A stretch of 64,000 nt of DNA from Dyella psychrodurans (GTDB lineage Bacteria; Pseudomonadota; Gammaproteobacteria; Xanthomonadales; Rhodanobacteraceae): assembly GCF_003363265.1 (NCBI RefSeq), contig NZ_QRBF01000004.1, forward strand, positions 124,001 through 188,000, written 5' to 3'. Of this stretch, positions 58,007-64,000 are shown one piece after another. The translations under genes and the position numbers were made by a program. Position 1 is the first letter of the stretch; each line of letters opens with the position of its first letter. The notes under the pieces were generated by a model that was not told the DNA's origin, ran no database searches, and saw only the letters and a list, made by a program, of their open reading frames with translations.

Positions 58007-59254
58007 TCAGGCGATCGCGACGGCTGCGCGCGGCGACTGCTCGGCAGCCATCCGAGACAGCACACGCTCCATGCGCACGAACACTTCGCGCAATTGCGAT
58101 GGTTGCGGCAACAGCGTCAGACGCACATGGCGACTGGTCGGCACATTGAAGCTGGAGCCGGGCACCACGAGCACGGATTCTTCTTCCAGCAAACGCAGCG
58201 CGAAAGCATCGTCGCTGAAGTCGGCGATGCGATCGCTGCGAACGCGCGGGAACGCATACAGCGCACCGCCCGGCGTCACCAGGTCCAGATACTGGCTGGC
58301 GGCTACACCATCGAGCACCGCCTTGCGTGCTTCGTGCAGGCGACCGCCCGGTGCGGTCAGCGCGCCAATCGTAGGTGTGTCATGCAGGGCTGGGATCACT
58401 GCCCACTGCGCCGTGACATTGGCGCACAGTCGTAGCGCAGCCAGCAGCTGCAATGCATCGCGGTATTCGTGCGTGCGTGCCGGATCGCCGGAAAGACTCA
58501 GCCAGCCGACGCGGTAACCGCACGCGCGATGCACTTTGCTCAATCCGCCGAAACTGATGCATGGCGTATTGCCGGCGATTTCGGCCAACGGCTGGAAGGT
58601 GGTGCCGTCATAGAGAATTTCGTCGTAGATCTCATCGCACAACAGCAGCAGACGATGGCGCGCCGCTATGTCGACGATCTGCTCGAGCAGGGCACGCGGA
58701 TACACCGCACCGGTGGGATTGTTCGGATTGATCAGCACCAACGCGCGGGTACGCGGCGTGATCAGCGCTTCGATCTCTTCCGGATCGGGCATGTGCCGAT
58801 GCTCGGCCAGGCAACGGTAGTAACGCGGTACGCCACCGTTGAGGATGGTCGCGGCGCTCCACAGCGGATAGTCGGGACTCGGTAGCAGTACTTCGTCGCC
58901 TGGCTGCAATAGCGCGCGCAGACTCAGATCGATCAGCTCGCTGACGCCGTTGCCGATGAAAATGCGCTCGACTTCCACGTGCCGCGCACCGCGTGCGCGC
59001 TGCTGTGCCGCGATGGCTTCACGTGCTTCTTCCAGGCCCTGTTCGTGCCCGTAGGCTTCGCTCTCGTGCAGGTGCGCGGCGATGGCCTCGCGCAGGTGAT
59101 TGGGCACGGAAAAGCCATAACGCGCCGGGTTGCCGATGTTGAGCTTGATGATCGGCTGTCCGGCCGCTTCGAGTTCGCGCGCGCGACGCGTCAGCGCGCC
59201 GCGGATTTCGTAGCGCACCTCGGCCAGATGCGCGCTGGGTTTGATCGGGGCCAA
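58007..59254 (-). CDS. alaA: Alanine-type pyridoxal-phosphate aminotransferase (AlaA-like)
   Basis: Class I aminotransferase of 415 residues. The PLP lysine is K240 in SFGGLSKVHRACGYRVGW, with NPNNPTGAVYP and CDEIYDEILYDG binding the cofactor, and VRYEIRGALTRRARELEAAG typical of AlaA/YfbQ-type alanine transaminases. The start is taken as TTG at 59254, with AAGGA about 8 bases upstream; a TTG 27 bases further up is in frame but lacks a ribosome-binding site. It is the first gene of a unit with the SGNH hydrolase and lies divergently from rsgA. Confidence 0.87.
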   Translation of the reverse strand: MAPIKPSAHLAEVRYEIRGALTRRARELEAAGQPIIKLNIGNPARYGFSVPNHLREAIAAHLHESEAYGHEQGLEEAREAIAAQQRARGARHVEVERIFIGNGVSELIDLSLRALLQPGDEVLLPSPDYPLWSAATILNGGVPRYYRCLAEHRHMPDPEEIEALITPRTRALVLINPNNPTGAVYPRALLEQIVDIAARHRLLLLCDEIYDEILYDGTTFQPLAEIAGNTPCISFGGLSKVHRACGYRVGWLSLSGDPARTHEYRDALQLLAALRLCANVTAQWAVIPALHDTPTIGALTAPGGRLHEARKAVLDGVAASQYLDLVTPGGALYAFPRVRSDRIADFSDDAFALRLLEEESVLVVPGSSFNVPTSRHVRLTLLPQPSQLREVFVRMERVLSRMAAEQSPRAAVAIA

Positions 59255-59401
59255 CGGTGGAATCCTTATTTTCTCTGGCAAAACCCGGCATACCGCCGGT
59301 TCGACCTGATGCTAACAGCGTATGGACGTCTCGTGGGAGGCAGCGACGGGCGAGAATCGAGGCAGACGACGGGCAGGGCGCGGGCAGGCATAATCCGACC
59401 C

Positions 59402-60460
59402 ATGAGCGATGTACAGACCATCGAACAGCTGCGCCACATCGGTTGGCGCGGCCAGGCACTACCGGCCGACGGACGGCGCGTCGCGCGGGTAGTCGCCCAG
59501 CACCGCGCCGGTTACGAACTTCATGACGGCAGCCAGATCTTCGGTGCGCAGCCGGCAGGTCACTTCCTCAAGCGTGGCCTGGACCCCGCCGAGCGCCCCG
59601 CCGTCGGCGATTTCGTGGAAGTCGAGCCGGGCAAGCCGCCGCATATCCTGAGCGTGCAGCCTCGCCGTACCGTGCTCTCGCGTGCGGCGGCGGGAGAGCG
59701 CTATGAGCGCCAGGTGATCGCCACCAATATCGACTTCGTGCTGGTGCTCACCGGTCTGGACGGCGACTTCAACCCGGCGCGCATCGAGCGTTATCTCTCG
59801 CTCACCGAGGGCTCTGGTGCGCAGCCGGTGGTGATCCTGAGCAAGCTGGATCTGCACGATGACGGTACCGCCCGCATCGAAGATCTGCGTGGACGGCTGC
59901 CGGCAGGCACACCCATTCACGCCATCAACAGCAAGGACCCGGCCAGCGTTACGCAGCTGGCTGGTTACCTCAGGTCTGGTGACAGCGCTGTGCTGGTGGG
60001 CTCGTCAGGTGCGGGCAAATCCACGCTCACCAATACCTTGCTGGGCAGTCAGCACATGGCGACCAGCGCGGTGCGCGGCCATGACAGCCGCGGCCGCCAT
60101 ACCACCACCTATCGCGCCCTGCTTCCGTTGCCGAGCGGCGGCTGCCTGATCGATACCCCGGGCATGCGCGAACTCAAACTCACCGGCGAGGAACATCTGG
60201 ACCTCTTTGCCGATATCGAAGCGCTGGCCGAAGCGTGCCGTTTCGCCGATTGCGGTCACGGCAGCGAACCTGGCTGCGCGGTGCAAGCCGCGCTGGACGA
60301 TGGCGAGCTGTCGCCCGAACGCTGGCGCAACTACCTGAAGCTGCGTGACGAGCGCGAAGAACAGGCTGCCATGCTGGAGTCGCGCCTGCGACGCCAGCGC
60401 GGTGGGCGACCCGCCACGAAAATGCATGGCCCACGCGGTTCGCGCGAACGGGAATCTTGA
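59402..60460 (+). CDS. rsgA: Ribosome small-subunit GTPase RsgA
   Basis: Circularly permuted GTPase that tests maturing 30S subunits. The 352-residue protein has an N-terminal OB fold (about 20-95), then GTPase motifs in the permuted order G4 (LSKLDL), G5 (INSKD), G1 (VGSSGAGKST), G2 (RHTTT) and G3 (DTPGMREL), followed by a zinc-binding knuckle (CRFADCGHGSEPGC). The C-terminus is basic. ATG at 59402 is chosen from the family N-terminus; the frame is open well upstream, antisense to alaA, without coding features. It is divergent from alaA. Confidence 0.96.
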   Translation: MSDVQTIEQLRHIGWRGQALPADGRRVARVVAQHRAGYELHDGSQIFGAQPAGHFLKRGLDPAERPAVGDFVEVEPGKPPHILSVQPRRTVLSRAAAGERYERQVIATNIDFVLVLTGLDGDFNPARIERYLSLTEGSGAQPVVILSKLDLHDDGTARIEDLRGRLPAGTPIHAINSKDPASVTQLAGYLRSGDSAVLVGSSGAGKSTLTNTLLGSQHMATSAVRGHDSRGRHTTTYRALLPLPSGGCLIDTPGMRELKLTGEEHLDLFADIEALAEACRFADCGHGSEPGCAVQAALDDGELSPERWRNYLKLRDEREEQAAMLESRLRRQRGGRPATKMHGPRGSRERES

Positions 60461-60496
60461 CGCGACACTTCGTCGCGAGGCATCCACGACATAGAC

Positions 60497-60973
60497 ATGC
60501 GCCGTCTCTCTTCCCGCTATACGTATTTCTACAAACGGGTTTTTCCGTTGCTGTGGTTTGGCATCCTTACCGTGGTGGCACTGGGGGTGGGGTTGTCGTT
60601 GCTAGCCAGCCGGCAATCGGTGCTACCTTTCCTGATCATGCCTATCTTCATGGCGGCGTTGGGTTTCGTGCTGTATCGCAAGCTGATTGCCGATCTGGTC
60701 GACGAGGTCTGGTTGGCGGGTGATGTGTTGCTGGTGAAAAACCGCGGCGATGAGATCAGCGTCGGCTTGCGTGACGTGATGAACGTCAATGCCGTCACCA
60801 TGATGAATCCACGACGGATCACGCTGATGTTGCGCAACGACACGCGATTCGGCCAACACATCAACTTCATGCCGGCGATTCAATCCGCCAGCTTCGTGAG
60901 CAGTTTCAAACCCGATCCGATTGCGACCGAGCTCATTGAGCGCGTCGATGCCTTGCGGATGTCAACGCGATGA
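60497..60973 (+). CDS. Two-helix membrane protein with a soluble C-terminal domain, unknown function
   Basis: Protein of 158 residues with two adjacent membrane helices (about 17-36 and 41-61) and a soluble C-terminal domain of about 90 residues (LVDEVWLAGDVLLVKNRGDEISVGL to the end) whose beta-strand pattern suggests a PH-like fold; this is an inference. Its last bases overlap the start of the QEGLA-motif gene (ATGA at 60970-60973), so the two are coupled and the protein may recruit the metallopeptidase-like partner to the membrane. It is encoded 36 bases after rsgA. Confidence 0.72.
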   Translation: MRRLSSRYTYFYKRVFPLLWFGILTVVALGVGLSLLASRQSVLPFLIMPIFMAALGFVLYRKLIADLVDEVWLAGDVLLVKNRGDEISVGLRDVMNVNAVTMMNPRRITLMLRNDTRFGQHINFMPAIQSASFVSSFKPDPIATELIERVDALRMSTR

Positions 60974-62244
60974 GTACGCCTGCCGAAACCATTCCTGCCG
61001 GTCTGGAGCCCTACGCGGCTCTCGACAAGCGCCTGCTTGCCGCGGTGCGCGGCATCAACATCCTTGCCACGGTCAGCTGGCCGGCCTCGCTGGAAGATCG
61101 CATGATCGAGGAGTACGGCCGGGGCCAGTACGCACTGCCGGAGGTCACGTACAAACGCCCGGACCTTTCCGAGGCGCGCAAGGAACTGGAAGCCATTGAA
61201 ACCGAGGCCGGTGTCAGTGATCCGCTCGGCGACTATCTGCGGCGTACGGCCGAATCCTGGCGTATCGCGGCGGAGATGCTCGAATCGGTAGGTACCGAAG
61301 GCGTCACGGCGCCGTCCATCCAGCTTTACGGTCGTCCGGGCGATGCCATTCCGGGCAGTGATCGCAGCAACCTCGATGCCGCGCGTTATTTCGTCGAGCT
61401 GTCCGACGAACTGGGCGCGGATATGCACGATGACGACATCACCGCCAACATTCCGGCCGAAACCCTGCGCGCGGACCTGGCCAAGGTGCTGGACGGTTTT
61501 TTCGGCGCCGGCATGATCACCGTGGAGGTGGACAACGATCTCACCGCCAAGGCCGCCGCCGGCGCTACGCGCATTCGCCTGCGCGGCGGCACGCGCTTCA
61601 GCCAGTACGACCGCCACCAGCTGCTCAATCACGAGGCTTACGTGCATTCGCTGACCGCGCTCAATGGTCGCGCGCAACCGGTGCTGGCCTCGCTGGCGCG
61701 TACCTCGCCGCGCGTGACCGCCACGCAGGAAGGTTTGGCCGTGTTTGCGGAGCTGATGTCCGGCGCGATCGATATTTCGCGGCTCAAACGCATCAGCCTG
61801 CGCATTCTGGCGATCGACATGGCGCTCAATGGCGCTGATTTCATCGAGGTGTACCGCTTCTTCAATCGCTGCGGGCAAAGCGTCGCGGACAGCTTCCACT
61901 CCGCACAGCGCGTGTTCCGCGGCGTTCCGCTCACCGGCGGCGCGGCGTTCGCGAAGGACAACGTCTATCTGTCCGGCCTGCTCGACGTGCACACCTTCTT
62001 TCGCTGGGCCTTGAAGGAACGGCGCATGGATCTGTTGCGCTACCTGTTCGCCGGCAAGATGACCCTGCATGACGTGATGAGCATGGAACCGTATTTCACG
62101 ACCGGCGCCATCGCGCCCCCGCGCTGGTTGCCGCCCTGGATGCAGCATGTGCACGGACTGGCCGGCAAGCTGGCGTTCTCTTTGTTTATCAACCGCATCC
62201 GCATGTCCAAGGTGGAGGCGGAATCGCTCTCGGCCGGGGTGTAA
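60970..62244 (+). CDS. DUF1704 QEGLA-motif protein, putative MATCAP-like metallocarboxypeptidase
   Basis: Protein of 424 residues of the family named after its QEGLA motif (253-257). The sequence HEAYVH (H221, E222, H226) has the HExxxH form, and with E254 of QEGLA it gives the metal site used by the eukaryotic MATCAP family of tubulin carboxypeptidases, which share this domain. Bacterial members were first linked to flavohemoglobin expression; their natural substrate is not known. No signal peptide is present, so it should be cytosolic. The start overlaps the stop of the upstream two-helix membrane protein, suggesting that the two proteins work together. Confidence 0.82.
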   Translation: MSTPAETIPAGLEPYAALDKRLLAAVRGINILATVSWPASLEDRMIEEYGRGQYALPEVTYKRPDLSEARKELEAIETEAGVSDPLGDYLRRTAESWRIAAEMLESVGTEGVTAPSIQLYGRPGDAIPGSDRSNLDAARYFVELSDELGADMHDDDITANIPAETLRADLAKVLDGFFGAGMITVEVDNDLTAKAAAGATRIRLRGGTRFSQYDRHQLLNHEAYVHSLTALNGRAQPVLASLARTSPRVTATQEGLAVFAELMSGAIDISRLKRISLRILAIDMALNGADFIEVYRFFNRCGQSVADSFHSAQRVFRGVPLTGGAAFAKDNVYLSGLLDVHTFFRWALKERRMDLLRYLFAGKMTLHDVMSMEPYFTTGAIAPPRWLPPWMQHVHGLAGKLAFSLFINRIRMSKVEAESLSAGV

Positions 62245-62374
62245 CTGCGAGCTTTACGGTGACTCCGTCACGGCGGTGCCGGGGCATATGGGGCAAAGTG
62301 ACGAGTGCTACCATGCGCCGATGCCGCCAGGGCGGCCAAAGCATCCTCACTTCCCTTCTGTTTCGGCATATCCG

Positions 62375-64000
62375 ATGGCTCATTCCGACGACTTCCGCAA
62401 AGCCGCACTCGAGTACCACCGCAAACCGCGCCCCGGCAAAATCAAGGTTTCGCCAACCACCCCGCTGATTACCCAGCGCGACCTGTCGCTGGCGTACTCG
62501 CCGGGCGTGGCCTACGCCTGCGAGGCGATCGTCGAAGATCCCCAGGCCGCCAGCGAGATGACCGCGCGTGCGAACCTGGTGGCTGTCATCACCAACGGCA
62601 CCGCCGTGCTGGGCCTGGGCGACATCGGTCCGCTGGCCGGCAAGCCGGTGATGGAAGGCAAGGGCGTGTTGTTCCAGAAGTTCGCTGGCATCGACGTGTT
62701 CGATATCGAACTGGCCGAGCGCGACCCCGACAAACTGGTGGACATCATCGCCTCGATGGAGCCCACCTTCGGCGGCATCAACCTGGAAGACATCAAGGCG
62801 CCGGAGTGCTTCATCGTCGAGCGCAAGCTGCGCGAGCGGATGAAGATTCCGGTGTTCCACGACGATCAGCACGGCACCGCGATCATCGTCGGCGCCGCAG
62901 TGATCAATGCGCTCGAAGTGGTCGGCAAGAAGATCGAAAACGTGAAAGTGGCCACCACCGGCGCGGGTGCCGCGGGCATTGCCTGCCTGGACATGCTGGT
63001 GGCGCTGGGCGTGAAGCCGGAGAACATTCTCGCCTTCGACCGCGAGGGTGTGCTCTATGCCGGTCGCGGCCACATGGACCCGGACAAGCTGCGCTACGCG
63101 CGCGATACCAAGGCGCGCACGCTGGCGGAGATCGTCGACGGTGCGGACATTTTCCTGGGGCTTTCCGCCGGCGGTATCCTGAAGCCGGAGATGGTCGCGA
63201 CGATGGCGGACAAGCCCATCATCCTCGCGCTGGCCAACCCCTCGCCGGAAATCCTGCCGGAAGACGCCAAGAAGGTGCGCCCGGATTGCATCATCGCCAC
63301 CGGCCGTTCCGACTATCCGAACCAGGTCAACAACGCGCTGTGCTTCCCGTACATCTTCCGCGGCGCGCTGGACGTGGGCGCCACGGTCATCAACGAAGCG
63401 ATGAAGCTCGCCTGCGTGCACGCGATCGCCGAGCTGGCGCAGATGGAAGCGGGCGACCTTGCCGGTGCCTATGGCGGTGAATCGCCGACTTTTGGTGCGG
63501 ATTATTTGATTCCGCGTCCGTTCGATGTGCGTCTGCTGGTGATGCTGGCGCCCGCGGTGGCCAAGGCGGCGATGGAATCGGGTGTTGCGACGCGCCCGAT
63601 CACCGACATGGACGCGTACATCGAAAAGCTCGCGCAGTTCATCTACCGCACCGGCCTGATCATGAAGCCGGTGTACGAGCGCGCACGCGCCGATCGCAAG
63701 CGTGTCGTTTACGCCGAAGGCGAAGAGGAAACCGTACTTCGTGCGGTGCAAACGGTCATCGACGAGAAGCTGGCCTATCCGATTCTGATCGGACGCCCCG
63801 ACGTGATCGAGACGCGCATCCAGCGCCTTGGTTTGCGCATGCGCGCGGGCGTGGATTTCGAACTCACCAACATCAATGAAGACCCGCGCTTCAACGAATA
63901 TTGGCAGCACTACCATGCGCTGACCCAGCGCCGTGGCGTATCGCCCGCGGCGGCGAAGAACCTGCTGCGTTCGCGGCCCACGCTCATCGCCGCGATCATG
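62375..64000 (+). CDS. maeB: NADP-dependent malic enzyme MaeB, 3' truncated by the window
   Basis: Oxidative decarboxylation of malate to pyruvate and CO2 with NADP. The frame from ATG at 62375 runs to the window end, giving 542 of roughly 760 residues expected for the two-domain form. The malic-enzyme domain (about 1-430) has [23 protein letters not shown], the metal/substrate region [10 protein letters not shown] and the nucleotide-binding [14 protein letters not shown] phosphotransacetylase-like domain starts near 440 ([18 protein letters not shown]) and continues beyond the window; in MaeB it has a regulatory role. Only a weak ribosome-binding site is seen. The gene lies 130 bases after the QEGLA gene. 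Confidence 0.94.
   Translation, partial: MAHSDDFRKAALEYHRKPRPGKIKVSPTTPLITQRDLSLAYSPGVAYACEAIVEDPQAASEMTARANLVAVITNGTAVLGLGDIGPLAGKPVMEGKGVLFQKFAGIDVFDIELAERDPDKLVDIIASMEPTFGGINLEDIKAPECFIVERKLRERMKIPVFHDDQHGTAIIVGAAVINALEVVGKKIENVKVATTGAGAAGIACLDMLVALGVKPENILAFDREGVLYAGRGHMDPDKLRYARDTKARTLAEIVDGADIFLGLSAGGILKPEMVATMADKPIILALANPSPEILPEDAKKVRPDCIIATGRSDYPNQVNNALCFPYIFRGALDVGATVINEAMKLACVHAIAELAQMEAGDLAGAYGGESPTFGADYLIPRPFDVRLLVMLAPAVAKAAMESGVATRPITDMDAYIEKLAQFIYRTGLIMKPVYERARADRKRVVYAEGEEETVLRAVQTVIDEKLAYPILIGRPDVIETRIQRLGLRMRAGVDFELTNINEDPRFNEYWQHYHALTQRRGVSPAAAKNLLRSRPTLIAAIM

Noticed and set aside
56384-58435. A 683-codon plus-strand frame across the LpxH-like and SGNH genes
   Set aside because: It spans two good minus-strand genes and the gap between them and shows no protein family features.

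Overview
The window is a high-GC, densely coded chromosome segment with no tRNA, rRNA, prophage, insertion sequence or CRISPR array that I can see. Gene content and protein sequence point to a gammaproteobacterium of the order Xanthomonadales (Lysobacterales), most likely Rhodanobacteraceae (Dyella/Luteibacter/Frateuria-like). Supporting signs are a RhlB helicase with a long basic tail facing trxA and rho, an Oar-type TonB-dependent receptor next to a TPR-sulfotransferase, a three-domain Grx4 protein, and hopanoid genes. The genus call is inference.

Layout. 1-3.4 kb: end of an isoprenoid/hopanoid block (mevalonate kinase tail, idi, hpnH, hpnB). 3.5-5.8 kb: lipoprotein-type peptidyl-dipeptidase Dcp. 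5.9-9.6 kb: an AraC regulator and a bufferin-type (DUF2282/DUF692/DUF2063) copper-RiPP locus, with a divergent DoxX gene. 9.6-11.6 kb: argO-like exporter and gshA. 11.8-14.0 kb: a two-component system. 14.2-20.2 kb: rho, trxA, rhlB, ftsEX. 20.4-23.0 kb: a tandem-receiver regulator, ung and rpoH. 23.0-34.6 kb: a second two-component system followed by a tripartite RND efflux operon and a second RND pump that is a close paralogue of the first. 34.6-49 kb: priA, DUF3667 protein, MATE pump, sppA, an orphan ABC ATPase, a small lipoprotein, SDR, DUF4124, DegV, FadE and AMP nucleosidase. 49-55.3 kb: Oar-like TonB receptor, TPR-sulfotransferase and PiuC-like dioxygenase. 55.4-64 kb: Grx4 fusion, LpxH-like phosphoesterase, SGNH hydrolase, AlaA, RsgA, a membrane PH-like protein with a QEGLA/HExxxH metallopeptidase-like protein, and the first 542 codons of maeB.

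How the parts work together. The first block supplies isopentenyl units and extends hopanoids. The buf locus makes a Cys-rich periplasmic peptide; an intrinsic-terminator-like perfect palindrome between the precursor gene and the enzyme genes probably sets a high precursor-to-enzyme ratio. The RR/HK pair at 23.0-25.2 kb probably controls the efflux genes downstream. The two RND genes share a 334-bp tract that is almost identical at nucleotide level, inside otherwise diverged genes, which suggests recent gene conversion.

Start codons were chosen from visible Shine-Dalgarno spacing and family alignment from memory. Many genes here appear to start at TTG or GTG. No database search was run, so family names rest on recognised motifs and remembered sequences.
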